Below are positions 42,288-50,846 of a stretch of 64,000 nt of DNA, piece by piece; positions within the stretch are counted from its first letter, which is position 1; every line of letters begins with the position of its first letter. The notes below the pieces were generated by a model. It was not told where the DNA came from, did no database searches, and worked only from the letters and a program-made list of their open reading frames with translations. The stretch comes from Bacteroidetes bacterium UBA4416 (lineage in GTDB: Bacteria; Bacteroidota; Bacteroidia; B-17B0; Aurantibacillaceae). Made by a program: the position numbers and the translations under genes. Where the stretch lies: NCBI GenBank assembly GCA_002390745.1, contig DGQK01000007.1, positions 62,001 through 126,000 of the forward strand. The letters are read 5' to 3'.

Positions 42288-43028
42288 ATGAGAGCACTTA
42301 TTATTGATGATGAAAAGACCGGTGCTGCCGGACTGAAGGTATTAATCGAACAGCATTGCCGGGAGATCACACTTGAAGGCATGGAGCATTCGGCCCCGGA
42401 TGGCATTAAACGGATCCTGGAAATTGAGCCCGATCTGGTATTTCTCGACATCGAAATGTCGCCCGACACAGGCTTTGATGTGATAGAGGCCACAAAAGGC
42501 CTGGATTACCAGGTCATCTTTACCACTGCTTATGATTCTTATGCGATCAAGGCGTTTAAAACGCAGGCGGTGGATTATCTGTTAAAGCCGATTGATATAG
42601 ACGAGCTGAAGCATGCCGTAAAGAATGCCCTGAAACGCTCTCAGAAAACACAAAGCATCTCCGGTGCCCAGCTCGACAGCCTGATCAAAAACATGCGGGA
42701 ACCTTTGAAAAAGATCCCGCTACCCACTGGCAATGGCCTTGTGCTTGTCGCCATCGACGACATTCTTTATTTTGAATCTGACTCCAATTACACACAGGTG
42801 TTCCTGAAGACCGGCAACAAAATGCTCATTTCCAAAACCCTGAAAAGCTTTGATGAAAAGCTGAGCGACCAGTATTTCTGCCGGGTACATGCGGCATTTA
42901 TCGTCAACCTGAATGAAATAGACCGCTATATAAAAGGCGACGGAGGAACCCTCATCATGAAAAACAAATCCTCAATCCCTGTTTCCAGGGCCTACAAACA
43001 GGTGCTATTGGACCGCATAAAACTTTAA
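42288..43028 (+). CDS. LytTR-type response regulator
   Basis: This 246-residue protein has an N-terminal receiver domain with acidic pair Asp7-Asp8, phospho-acceptor Asp54 ('LVFLDIEMS'), Thr in 'FTTAYDSYA' and Lys in 'LLKPID'. The C-terminal LytTR DNA-binding domain starts near 140 ('DILYFESDSNYTQVFLKTG', 'VHAAFIVNLNEIDRY'). Its cognate kinase is surely the PF06580-type gene that converges with it, the two stops overlapping by 4 bp. The target regulon is unknown, but repeated motifs upstream of both genes suggest self-control. Confidence 0.93.
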   Translation: MRALIIDDEKTGAAGLKVLIEQHCREITLEGMEHSAPDGIKRILEIEPDLVFLDIEMSPDTGFDVIEATKGLDYQVIFTTAYDSYAIKAFKTQAVDYLLKPIDIDELKHAVKNALKRSQKTQSISGAQLDSLIKNMREPLKKIPLPTGNGLVLVAIDDILYFESDSNYTQVFLKTGNKMLISKTLKSFDEKLSDQYFCRVHAAFIVNLNEIDRYIKGDGGTLIMKNKSSIPVSRAYKQVLLDRIKL

Positions 43029-44461
43029 GCCGCTTTCTTTTCCAGGATAGGGATCACAATGGTGACAACCGTTCCTCCGTACCCGGGCTTATCCGTAATT
43101 TTCAGATAGCAGTTGAGCCCGTGCATGCTATTGATCAGCGCCAGCCGGGCTTCTATAAAACCGGTTGCCAGTGATTTGTTTCCTTCCATCTCCGGAGCGT
43201 TTTGCTTTGGACGGCGTCCCAGCCCATTATCCTCGACCGTACATTCGAGAAGTTTCTCATCAATGGCTTTAAACGTGACGTGGACCCACTTTTCGTCCAG
43301 CTTATTTTTAAGCCCATGCCAGATCGCATTTTCCACAAAGGGCTGGATCATCAAAACAGGAATATATGTTGTGGCCGGGGAAACAATGCCCTCGGTAGTG
43401 ATCTTACTATGGATCGTGCCACTGAATTTCAGGTTTTCGATTTCAATGAATTGACTTAAGAGTTCTACTTCAGCCTCGAGCGAGATCGTATCCGACAAGT
43501 TGCTTTCAAGGGTTTTCCGCAGCAGTCTTGAGAACTTGACGAGGTATGTATTTGCCTGTTCTATCTCATGGTTCAGAATAAGGCTTTGAATGGAGTACAG
43601 GGAATTGTAAACAAAGTGTGGATTCATCAAAGCCCTGTTCACCCGCAGCTCCGTTTCCAGCAGCTTGTTCTTAAGCTCAAGCTGTTTTCGCTGCCGCTTG
43701 ATACGAAACCTCATAATCAGGTATACTGCCAGCAGCAGTAGCAGCACACCACATGCGGGGATGGCTTTTTTTAGCAGAGTACGCACCTTGTTAGGATCAG
43801 GTGCGTGATAGATCGCCCGTACTTCATCCGCATCAAGCACCTTGTCGTAAAACTCAAGGTCATCAATATACCCCATAAAAAAACGGTTGTTCTTCTTATT
43901 GGCTGTCACTCCAAGCAATACAGAATCTGAGGGAACGTATACCGTTTCAAAATTTTTCATTTGCCTGCCTTGCAGCTCTCCATCTATATAAAGCCAGATA
44001 GAAGAATAATCAAATGCGACAACGAGATGGTACCATGTATCGAGATTCACGGGCCGCTTGCCGGGAATGACAACCTGCCTCAATGAATCCTGTGAGCAGT
44101 TGACTACCATATAATTATCCTTGATTGAAAAATTGACGCCATAAGCCTCATAAAAGTCATCTGCTGTGGTGTTCTTTGCGAGGATAACAGGATTGGCCTG
44201 ATAGCCACAGCCTGAGGCAACTTTACTGGCTACACGAATCCAAAGTGAAAAACTACCGGTTTTTGGTTTAAAGATACTGTCTGTTCCAAGACTGATGTAG
44301 CTGTTCTCGTTTCCATACAGGTACACCGCATGATCCGGATTCCCAAAGCGGTCTTCGCGAAACATCACATCATGAAGCTTCGCATGCCTGCCGCCTATAG
44401 CGTCTGTTTCACTTTTATTGTTGAAGGTAAATCTCGCTACAGGCGTTGCGGCTGGTTTCAC
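43025..44461 (-). CDS. PF06580-type sensor histidine kinase with LamG/concanavalin-like sensor domain
   Basis: The frame gives 478 residues from a GTG at 44461. It contains a concanavalin/LamG-like extracytoplasmic domain (about 10-215), one membrane helix ('ACGVLLLLLAVYLIM', about 233-250), a linker coiled coil, and a His_kinase domain with phospho-His in 'MNPHFVYNSLYSIQSL' followed by a HATPase with 'QPFVENAIWHGL' and 'DNGLG'. In the same frame, upstream of the GTG, lies a good signal peptide (to about 44524, ending Thr-Ala-Phe-Ala-Gln) with no ATG, GTG or TTG in front. An ATG at 44550 is one base out of frame. The true gene therefore probably starts at 44524-44550. Confidence 0.88.
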   Translation of the reverse strand: MKPAATPVARFTFNNKSETDAIGGRHAKLHDVMFREDRFGNPDHAVYLYGNENSYISLGTDSIFKPKTGSFSLWIRVASKVASGCGYQANPVILAKNTTADDFYEAYGVNFSIKDNYMVVNCSQDSLRQVVIPGKRPVNLDTWYHLVVAFDYSSIWLYIDGELQGRQMKNFETVYVPSDSVLLGVTANKKNNRFFMGYIDDLEFYDKVLDADEVRAIYHAPDPNKVRTLLKKAIPACGVLLLLLAVYLIMRFRIKRQRKQLELKNKLLETELRVNRALMNPHFVYNSLYSIQSLILNHEIEQANTYLVKFSRLLRKTLESNLSDTISLEAEVELLSQFIEIENLKFSGTIHSKITTEGIVSPATTYIPVLMIQPFVENAIWHGLKNKLDEKWVHVTFKAIDEKLLECTVEDNGLGRRPKQNAPEMEGNKSLATGFIEARLALINSMHGLNCYLKITDKPGYGGTVVTIVIPILEKKAA

Positions 44462-44572
44462 CTGGGCAAAGGCTGTGCATGACCAGGCAAGTATAAAAAA
44501 AAGGCTATACGGAAACGTTTTTATAGGGATATTTTTGCAATGATACTCATAAACTGAACATGGTGTTTACAC

Positions 44573-44587
44573 CAATGAGTAATTCAC
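44573..44587. promoter_or_regulatory. Third copy of the CrATGAGyAwTTCAC motif, upstream of the kinase gene
   Basis: CAATGAGTAATTCAC matches the direct repeats upstream of the response regulator at 13 of 15 positions (versus the 42159 copy). It is about 110 bp upstream of the kinase reading frame, in opposite orientation to that gene. A weaker ATGAGTATCATT on the minus strand lies at 44539-44550. The rest of 44462-44734 shows no supported gene. Confidence 0.5.
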
Positions 44588-44734
44588 ATCACAGCCCGGA
44601 TCATAAAAGGCTAAAGCTCTTTTCTACAGCTACCGGCCGGATCAGCGGGGAAGCTGCAACCTACATGAGGTTTGATGAGAGATTGGGCTACGCTTTGCGC
44701 ATCGTTATGTTTAATCAGGCGAAACAAGTATTCT

Positions 44735-45436
44735 TTACAGCTTGACACCAAAGATAAAACCAACCAGGGCGGAGATGCCCATGGCAAGGGTACCCCAGAT
44801 CACAATTCGCAGGATGGCCTTTGCAATGCCTGAACCGCCGGTTTTTGCGGCAATGGCTCCCAAAATAACGAGGAAGACGATGGTAAAGCCATACAGCCAG
44901 TACTCCATCGTTGCCACCGGAGCCAGCAGGGTTACCAAAAGGGGAAAGACACCGCCCATGGAGAATGCAGCGCAGGAAGCCAGGGCGGCCTGCAAAGGTT
45001 TTGCCTGAGTGATCTCTGTAATTCCCAATTCATCCCTGATATGGGCGCCCAGGGGATCTACCTCCATCAATTCTTTAGCAACCTGCAAGGCAGTTTCTTT
45101 CTTCAGGCCCCTTTTCTCGTAAATAGCTGCGAGAACCCGTAACTCCTGCTCAGGCGATTCCTGTAGTTCCCGCTTTTCTCGTTCAATATCGGCCTTTTCC
45201 GTATCTGCCTGGGAGCTCACTGATACATATTCTCCTGCCGCCATAGACAATGCCCCGGCAGTCAAACCGGCAATGGTAGCCAGAACCGTGGGCTCACGCG
45301 TAGCGCTGGCCGCAGCGATTCCGATAGCAATACTGGAAACAGAGATGATCCCGTCATTAGCTCCTAAAACCGCAGCTCTTAGCCAATTCGTTTTGTGGAT
45401 ATAATGGCTATCCAGGTAATTATCGATTGTCAGCAT
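44735..45436 (-). CDS. VIT1/CCC1 family metal transporter
   Basis: This 233-residue membrane protein has the family opening 'TNWLRAAVLGANDGIISVSSIAIG' and 'GALSMAAGEYVSVSSQADTE' (helices 1-2). A Glu-rich cytosolic segment (about 84-135) corresponds to the metal-binding region of plant VIT1, followed by three more helices. Members move Fe2+ or Mn2+. The 260 bp between this gene and the sulfur cluster contain no gene I can support. Confidence 0.9.
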   Translation of the reverse strand: MLTIDNYLDSHYIHKTNWLRAAVLGANDGIISVSSIAIGIAAASATREPTVLATIAGLTAGALSMAAGEYVSVSSQADTEKADIEREKRELQESPEQELRVLAAIYEKRGLKKETALQVAKELMEVDPLGAHIRDELGITEITQAKPLQAALASCAAFSMGGVFPLLVTLLAPVATMEYWLYGFTIVFLVILGAIAAKTGGSGIAKAILRIVIWGTLAMGISALVGFIFGVKL

Positions 45437-45696
45437 ACGTCTTGAATTTATGTTTAAAGTTAAACTTTAAAAAGGGATTATAAAAGAATCATCCCCCGGA
45501 CCTTTTCGGCTTGAGCCGGAACATCAGGTTAAGGAACACATTGTTTTCACAGAGCAAAATACCCAACCGCAAAGGAAACCCCCTGATGTATCCATAGCCG
45601 GCCTCCGGTTTAGTGGCCGCTGCAATCACAGTACCTGAAGGGGCAATACACACCGCAAGGCTAAAGTAGCATCCCCTGCCGCATCGGAATATTTTG

Positions 45697-46194
45697 TTAA
45701 TGAGGTAGTTTTTCCCTGATCAGGCCATACACCCAGGTGCCGGCAATAGCGCTCAGTAAGGTTACTGCGACAACCGTTGCCCCTGTTCCGATCTGAGCAA
45801 ACAGAGGGCCGGGGCAGGCTCCTGTGATCGCCCAGCCTAAGCCAAAGAGCAGGCCTCCATAGATTTGTCCTTTATTGAATTTCTTGTCGGAAATATGAAT
45901 AGGTTCTCCATAGATCGTTTTTATGTTGAATTTTTTAATCAGCCATACGGAAAGCATTCCTACGGCGATAGCGCTCCCGATGACCCCATACATGTGAAAC
46001 GACTGGAAACGGAACATTTCCTGGATACGGAACCAGCTGACAATTTCCGCTTTCACAAACACAATTCCGAACACAATGCCTGTGAGAAGGTATTTCAAAT
46101 TATGGTACCACTTATGCTCCAGCTGGCTTTCATTTACACACATGGCATCCAAAGAGCGGACTTCAAAATCGGTATTGGCTTCTGTATTCTGCAT
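45697..46194 (-). CDS. YeeE/YedE-type (DUF6691) membrane protein, second half-transporter
   Basis: This is a 165-residue protein from the ATG at 46194; the open frame extends to 46257 but would overlap the upstream gene with non-family sequence. It has four hydrophobic segments and the conserved 'GLGWAITGACPGPLFAQIG' with the functional Cys. Together with the preceding YeeE/YedE half it resembles split thiosulfate/sulfur-compound transporters related to TsuA. Last gene of the leftward sulfur cluster. Confidence 0.88.
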   Translation of the reverse strand: MQNTEANTDFEVRSLDAMCVNESQLEHKWYHNLKYLLTGIVFGIVFVKAEIVSWFRIQEMFRFQSFHMYGVIGSAIAVGMLSVWLIKKFNIKTIYGEPIHISDKKFNKGQIYGGLLFGLGWAITGACPGPLFAQIGTGATVVAVTLLSAIAGTWVYGLIREKLPH

Positions 46195-46204
46195 GCTCTC
46201 TGAA

Positions 46205-46768
46205 TTAAAGTGAAAGGATAACCGGTAAAATAAAATTGGCCATGATAAAACCGCCAACCATAAAGCAGATGGTGGCTACCAGGGAGGGCCACTGAAGGTT
46301 TGACAATCCCATAATGGCGTGTCCGCTTGTACAGCCGCCAGCGTATCGTGTACCGAAGCCAACCAGGAAGCCGCCTACTACCATCAGGAAAATACCCCTG
46401 AGCGATAGCAAAGCCTGCCAGTTTATGATATCCACAGGCACCAGCTCCGAATAGTTGGTAATGCCATAGCTGCTCAGCTCAGCTGCCAGCGTCGGGTTTA
46501 CCTGAACAGGATTGGGGTTAGACAGCAAGCCGGATGCGAGTATCCCTCCTAAAAATATGCCCAGCACAAATACAAGGTTCCATATTTCTTTTTTCCATTC
46601 GTATTTAAAGAAGGGAATGTTGGCGGGCAGACAGGCTGCGCAAATATGACGGAGGGAGGAACTGATGCCAAACGATTTGTTTCCGATGATCAACAGCAAA
46701 GGGACGGTGAGGCCTATCAGCGGACCGGCGACATACCAGGGCCAGGGCTGTTTTAAAAGCTCGAGCAT
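46205..46768 (-). CDS. YeeE/YedE family thiosulfate/sulfur transporter, first half
   Basis: This 187-residue protein has about five membrane segments. The signature 'GTRYAGGCTSGHAIMGLSNL' carries the Cys that relays sulfur compounds in TsuA-type transporters; 'CAACLPANIPFF' adds two more Cys near residue 44. It lies 10 bp upstream of the other half and 3 bp downstream of a thioredoxin gene, consistent with import of thiosulfate or a persulfide and its cytosolic reduction. Confidence 0.9.
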   Translation of the reverse strand: MLELLKQPWPWYVAGPLIGLTVPLLLIIGNKSFGISSSLRHICAACLPANIPFFKYEWKKEIWNLVFVLGIFLGGILASGLLSNPNPVQVNPTLAAELSSYGITNYSELVPVDIINWQALLSLRGIFLMVVGGFLVGFGTRYAGGCTSGHAIMGLSNLQWPSLVATICFMVGGFIMANFILPVILSL

Positions 46769-46771
46769 ATG

Positions 46772-47065
46772 TTATTGATTGGCATTAAGCAATTTTTCCA
46801 ATTCATTGGCAGGCACAACGCCTGACTGGCGCCAAAGGACTTTCCCCTGTTTGAACAGGATAAGCGTAGGCACTCCCCGCACCTGATAGGCAGCAGCCGC
46901 CTGAGGATTTTTATCGACGTCTATTTTTATGATGTCTGCCTTTTCGCCTGTCCGCTTTTTCAAGTCTTCGAGGATCGGCGACATCATCTTACAGGGGCCG
47001 CACCATGTCGCAAAAAAATCGACTAACACAGGCTTGTCCTGATTTATAATTTCCTGAAAGGTCAT
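46772..47065 (-). CDS. Thioredoxin
   Basis: This 97-residue single-domain thioredoxin has the active site Trp21-Cys22-Gly-Pro-Cys25 ('FFATWCGPCKMM') and cis-Pro in 'VRGVPTLILF'. Short for the family but complete. Context (YeeE/YedE pair downstream, DUF2892 protein upstream, 15 bp) points to a reductant for imported sulfur compounds rather than the general cellular thioredoxin, so I do not assign trxA. Confidence 0.9.
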   Translation of the reverse strand: MTFQEIINQDKPVLVDFFATWCGPCKMMSPILEDLKKRTGEKADIIKIDVDKNPQAAAAYQVRGVPTLILFKQGKVLWRQSGVVPANELEKLLNANQ

Positions 47066-47080
47066 ATCATTCTGTTTTTA

Positions 47081-47314
47081 TTATTTTACTTCCTCAAAAC
47101 TGATCTCTTCTGTTGGCTTATTACTTCTAAAGTTACCGGTAGCGCAGCCCGAAGCCCCGCAGCAGCCAAGGTTCAGGAGCGACAATAAGGAAAGCAGGGC
47201 GCCCATGCCCGTAACTACCCAGTCGGCGGCGATAATGCCCTGCGTGATGATAAGGACTCCCAATACGAGCCGGATTATGCGCATATAATTCCAGTTTTTT
47301 AACCAGTTTTTCAT
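47081..47314 (-). CDS. DUF2892/YgaP-type small membrane protein with Cys-rich tail
   Basis: The 77-residue protein has two membrane helices ('YMRIIRLVLGVLIITQGI', 'GMGALLSLLSLLNL') and a 'CCGASGC' motif before a charged tail. The helices resemble the YgaP transmembrane segment that is normally fused to a rhodanese, supporting a role in sulfur transfer. Gaps to its neighbours are 15 bp downstream and 4 bp upstream, so it is in the same operon. Confidence 0.75.
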   Translation of the reverse strand: MKNWLKNWNYMRIIRLVLGVLIITQGIIAADWVVTGMGALLSLLSLLNLGCCGASGCATGNFRSNKPTEEISFEEVK

Positions 47315-47318
47315 TGTT

Positions 47319-47744
47319 TCATTGATCGGATAAATTTAATTGTTTTTCACCTATGCCCTGATGATTTTTCTTCCGGAATTTTTTCTCGTAGCGGACAAAA
47401 AAATTCAGCCAGATGAGCCGTGACCAATGAAAGAAGAGAGGCGAGATCAGGATCATGCTGACCGTCATTCCGGAAGCCAGCACCAGCGCATCCAGCTGAA
47501 AGAGGAACAGGTCGGCCAGGAACCACACGATCAGCCATCCTGCCATGAGGGCATACGACACATACATGGCTCCAAAGAAAAACCCGGGCTCCCGTTCATA
47601 GATCAGTCCACAGGAATCGCACTGCTCATGCATATCAGAAATATGCTTTAAGTTGTAGGGGTTATTTTTCTTAAACACCTTTCCCTTGTGGCAACGTGGG
47701 CATGTGTTGGTAAATGTTGAATAGAAAATTTCAGGTACGATCAT
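47319..47744 (-). CDS. DUF983 family membrane protein
   Basis: The 141-residue protein has an N-terminal zinc ribbon ('CPRCHKGKVF', then 'CDSCGLIYEREPGFFFGAMY') followed by two membrane helices and a basic tail. This is the DUF983 pattern; function unknown. It is within the sulfur cluster with 4-bp and 25-bp gaps to its neighbours. Confidence 0.88.
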   Translation of the reverse strand: MIVPEIFYSTFTNTCPRCHKGKVFKKNNPYNLKHISDMHEQCDSCGLIYEREPGFFFGAMYVSYALMAGWLIVWFLADLFLFQLDALVLASGMTVSMILISPLFFHWSRLIWLNFFVRYEKKFRKKNHQGIGEKQLNLSDQ

Positions 47745-47769
47745 CTTTTTTTTAATATTAAAACTACGT

Positions 47770-47982
47770 TCATTTTTTATTTCCTTGTTTCCGGGTGTTA
47801 ATCTTCAACGGCACATACAAGGGGCAGAAACCTATCAACGAGGTTATCCCAAGTATGATGGCGACAAGCACTGCCACCCAAGCGAAGCTGCCTGAGATTG
47901 CGTTCATAAAATAAAGTGCTGCGATGAGTATCGCCACACCAAGCCGGATAATCCGGTCTGCCGAGCCCATGTTCTTTTCCAT
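47770..47982 (-). CDS. DUF2892 domain membrane protein
   Basis: The 70-residue protein starts with the standard DUF2892 opening 'MEKNMGSADRIIRLGVAILIAALYFMNAISG' region and has two membrane helices, then 'GFCPLYVPLKINT'. It is the first gene of the leftward sulfur cluster, 162 bp downstream of the Crp/Fnr gene; that gap contains a strong palindrome. Confidence 0.85.
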   Translation of the reverse strand: MEKNMGSADRIIRLGVAILIAALYFMNAISGSFAWVAVLVAIILGITSLIGFCPLYVPLKINTRKQGNKK

Positions 47983-48054
47983 GCTATTTATCTTTCAGCT
48001 GCTGCACCTGCTGCCAGGTACCGCCGTTTTATGACGTTTTTAAAGCCATTGCGC

Positions 48055-48071
48055 TCCAGGATATTCCTGGA
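48055..48071 (-). promoter_or_regulatory. Perfect 17-bp palindrome upstream of the sulfur cluster
   Basis: TCCAGGA-TAT-TCCTGGA lies 73 bp before the first gene of the cluster. A second perfect palindrome, AGCTGTACAGCT, is at 48130-48141. Either could be the operator of the neighbouring Crp/Fnr regulator; Crp/Fnr proteins bind palindromes of this size. No match to the classic FNR or CRP consensus is evident. Confidence 0.45.
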
Positions 48072-48144
48072 TAGCCGGCAATATACATACACTTTTGAGT
48101 TACTGCTGCAAAATTACGTCGATCCCGAAAGCTGTACAGCTACT

Positions 48145-48771
48145 TTAGTTACATAAGGTAATTTTATTCCGCCCGAGCACTACCGCTTTATTTTCTTCGA
48201 GCTGTTTCAAAAGCCTGGAAACCACCACCCGCGCAGTCCCCAGCTCATTGGCGAGCTGCTCGTGCGTGATGTGTATGGTGTTGGAGCTTATGAGTTCAGA
48301 TTTTTTCTTCAGCAGGCTTAAGAGGCGCTCATCCACTTTTTTAAAAGCAATGGCGTTGACGATTTCGAGCAGCTCCTCGAACCGCTTATGGTAAAGCCTG
48401 AAAATATAATCCAGCCATTCGGGATATTCTTTGATGAACAGGGAAACCTTATCCAGGGGCAAAAACAGGATCTCGGCATCTTCCTCCACCTCTGCCTTCA
48501 CTTTGCTTGTTTCGTTATGAAGGCCGCCCAGGAAAGACATGATGCAGCTTTCGCCGGCACGAATGTAATAGAGCAGGATCTCCCTTCCATCCTCTTCGGT
48601 GCGGATCACCTTCAATACGCCTTTTGCGACAATAGGGATGGCGCGGATATTGGAATTTTCGTTAAGAATGATGCTCCCGGCCCTGTAGTCTTTCCGGGAG
48701 CTGAACTTATACAACTGCTCTACCAATTCGGGCGAGCTTTTAAATTCAGAGATCTGGTTCAGGTTTTCCAT
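48145..48771 (-). CDS. Crp/Fnr family transcriptional regulator
   Basis: The 208-residue protein has an N-terminal cyclic-nucleotide-type sensor domain (about 25-140, 'ILLYYIRAGESCIMSFLGGL') and a C-terminal HTH ('THEQLANELGTARVVVSRLLKQLEENKAV'). There is no Cys cluster for an FeS centre as in FNR, so the signal is unknown. Position just upstream of, and same strand as, the sulfur genes suggests it controls them. Confidence 0.9.
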   Translation of the reverse strand: MENLNQISEFKSSPELVEQLYKFSSRKDYRAGSIILNENSNIRAIPIVAKGVLKVIRTEEDGREILLYYIRAGESCIMSFLGGLHNETSKVKAEVEEDAEILFLPLDKVSLFIKEYPEWLDYIFRLYHKRFEELLEIVNAIAFKKVDERLLSLLKKKSELISSNTIHITHEQLANELGTARVVVSRLLKQLEENKAVVLGRNKITLCN

Positions 48772-48842
48772 AGCATAAAATTAAAACTTTCCGGGCGTTT
48801 CGTCATGCCCGGCGTAAAACCGCTCTACGTGCCGTTCTTTTA

Positions 48843-49346
48843 TCATTTCTTTATGGGCTGTAGCTTAAAGGTTTTTTCACCAACATACACCAAATTATTT
48901 TCAATATCATAGCGTGTGATCTTATTCACATCTACGGATTCGCCAACTAAGTTATTCTCCGGTGTAAATAACCGGATCTGTGGCTTATCTGAAAGCAGTT
49001 TTAAAGGCTTCTTGTTTCTTGTTAAGCCTTGCGTATGGCTATATGTATAGGTAATTTTCTTTGATTTAGTTGCTTTCTGATCTTTTAACGGCGTCAAAAT
49101 AAAGATGGTGTCTTTCTGTATTTCTACAGTAAACACCTCAGTTTCAATGACGGGAAGTCCCGAACCGTTGATCTGCCTGAAAGCTATTAACCGTTTGTTG
49201 TCAATCTTTGCAAAAACGACATTGGCTCCTGCAAAATCCGTTTCTTCAAACCAGGTACCGGACGCTACCTTTTCAACCGCATTTTGCCCAAATGCTGTTT
49301 GCAGTTTAATACTTGCCAGAAATAGTAAAAACAGTTTTTTAATCAT
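48843..49346 (-). CDS. Hypothetical secreted protein, 167 residues
   Basis: The protein has a clear signal peptide (about 1-20, ending Ala-Phe-Gly-Gln). The mature protein is strand-rich and Lys-rich, with 'GTWFEETDFAGANVVFAKID' and a C-terminal 'NLVYVGEKTFKLQPIKK'. No family is recognised. It sits at the start of the AT-richer right part of the window, about 100 bp downstream of the porin-type gene. Confidence 0.7.
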   Translation of the reverse strand: MIKKLFLLFLASIKLQTAFGQNAVEKVASGTWFEETDFAGANVVFAKIDNKRLIAFRQINGSGLPVIETEVFTVEIQKDTIFILTPLKDQKATKSKKITYTYSHTQGLTRNKKPLKLLSDKPQIRLFTPENNLVGESVDVNKITRYDIENNLVYVGEKTFKLQPIKK

Positions 49347-49443
49347 AGGATGTTTGATAGTTTTAGGTTGTTTAAATATCGTTCACTTGCTGCCGGCATA
49401 ATGCTGCGCTTTTATAAGGTTCCTCCTATAAGCAGAGCATTTA

Positions 49444-50835
49444 CTACAACGTTATCTGCATTTGCACATCAAAGGTAAATCCGTTTTTACCGGCGCTTAC
49501 CTGCTTAATGTAGCTACCCGGTTTAAACCAGGATGCTTCAAACGTAAAAACCATGTTCCGGTTAAGCTGGTATACCAAATTACTATATAACATAGAACCG
49601 ATGTATGTTTCCGGAGAATTATGATCGGAGTACATCAATTTCCCTGAAGGCGTATATACTCCGTCATTCACCGAAGTGCGGTAAAAAACGTTGTATTCTA
49701 TATAGTAATTGAGCTTGCTTAGCAGGTTGATGGAAAACGAGGGGTGAAGATCTATGATATTTACTGGGCCAACCATCGGAATAAATCCGTAATAACCACC
49801 TCTCGGAAAAAGTGGATTAAACGAATTGAGCTGGTTGTCGGTTTTATTTTGATCTCCGCTCACCAAATCTGTTCTAAAACCCAGTATGGGTTGAGATTTG
49901 AAACCAAAAGAATACGTGGTATTAATTGCTGCTGCATAAGCCGAAATAGACTGTGAGGCTAAACTACCAAATTGATAGGTAAATTCATTATCAAAGCGCC
50001 ATTTGCCTTTCGATTTCCAAAACCGGGCTCCGACGGTATGCCTTCGTTCCCGTCCAGCTATACTATTAAAAACGCTATTGGCCCTGTCTAAGCCAAAATA
50101 ATAAACATCCACATTCATAACAGAAGGATGTTGAGTGTAAGACCAATAGTTGCCCCAAAATCTGGTTTCGGTGTTCAGGAATTGATCATCAAAAATGCCC
50201 AGTTTTGGTTTTACTTCGGTGGTGAAAAACAGATTGGTTTCGATGCTGTTTTTAAATTTCAAAATGCTGTGAACACCGTCAAAAGCCAACCGGTTATTCA
50301 CACCCTCCCGCACGGTTACCAGGCGTTGCGAGCCAAATACCATTTCCTGTCTTCCTACTCTGAATTTTATGTTCAAATTTTGCTTTTGCAGGGCATTTAC
50401 ATCTATAAAACCCTGATGGATCTCTAATGGATTTTCATCCAAAGGAATGGGATTAGCGCGGCCATTCACCAGGCTGCTTTGTATCTGGGAAAATGCCCGT
50501 ATGTACTTTCCAAAATGCCAGCTGCTGTGCACCAACAAGCGGGATTTGGTATAGCCGTCTTTGTCTTCCGGCATATCGCCCCATTGCTCATTGATATCGC
50601 GGTAGTACTGGAAGCGGTAGTCCGCTCCGAAACTCACATAATATCCGGGCTTTTTACTGATAGGAGAATACTTGAACTTTTTGTAAAAATCATTATAGGT
50701 TCTGGTGGTATCGGTGGCCAGGCTATCGTAGCGCTCCATATAGCTCAAAAGTTCAAAATCGGGGTAATGCTGGCAATATACGTTGCCGAATACCATAAGC
50801 ATGAACCCTAAACCAAGCAGTGCTTTTTTACTCAT
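49444..50835 (-). CDS. Alginate-export-type outer membrane channel
   Basis: The 463-residue protein has a signal peptide (about 1-21). It is followed by the alginate_exp-type beta-barrel: 'YVSFGADYRFQYYRDINEQWG', 'RLLVHSSWHFGKYIRAFSQIQS', 'FRVGRQEMVFGSQRLVTVREG', 'LAFDGVHSIL'. It ends in an aromatic residue-poor 'VQMQITL' strand. The family name comes from AlgE; here it is probably a general anion/oligomer channel. Last of the gene string that includes YceI and the amidohydrolase (11 bp from YceI), so possibly the uptake or release pore for their substrate. Confidence 0.88.
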   Translation of the reverse strand: MSKKALLGLGFMLMVFGNVYCQHYPDFELLSYMERYDSLATDTTRTYNDFYKKFKYSPISKKPGYYVSFGADYRFQYYRDINEQWGDMPEDKDGYTKSRLLVHSSWHFGKYIRAFSQIQSSLVNGRANPIPLDENPLEIHQGFIDVNALQKQNLNIKFRVGRQEMVFGSQRLVTVREGVNNRLAFDGVHSILKFKNSIETNLFFTTEVKPKLGIFDDQFLNTETRFWGNYWSYTQHPSVMNVDVYYFGLDRANSVFNSIAGRERRHTVGARFWKSKGKWRFDNEFTYQFGSLASQSISAYAAAINTTYSFGFKSQPILGFRTDLVSGDQNKTDNQLNSFNPLFPRGGYYGFIPMVGPVNIIDLHPSFSINLLSKLNYYIEYNVFYRTSVNDGVYTPSGKLMYSDHNSPETYIGSMLYSNLVYQLNRNMVFTFEASWFKPGSYIKQVSAGKNGFTFDVQMQITL

Positions 50836-50846
50836 TTATCTCCCTG

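Noticed and set aside
44560..44745. 61-codon plus-strand frame upstream of the kinase gene
   Set aside because: It covers the regulatory motif region and the 3' end of the VIT gene; no similarity seen.
45480..45690. Open minus-strand frame of about 65 codons without ATG ('GYGYIRGFPLRLGILL')
   Set aside because: No start codon and no recognisable family; could be decayed DNA or chance.
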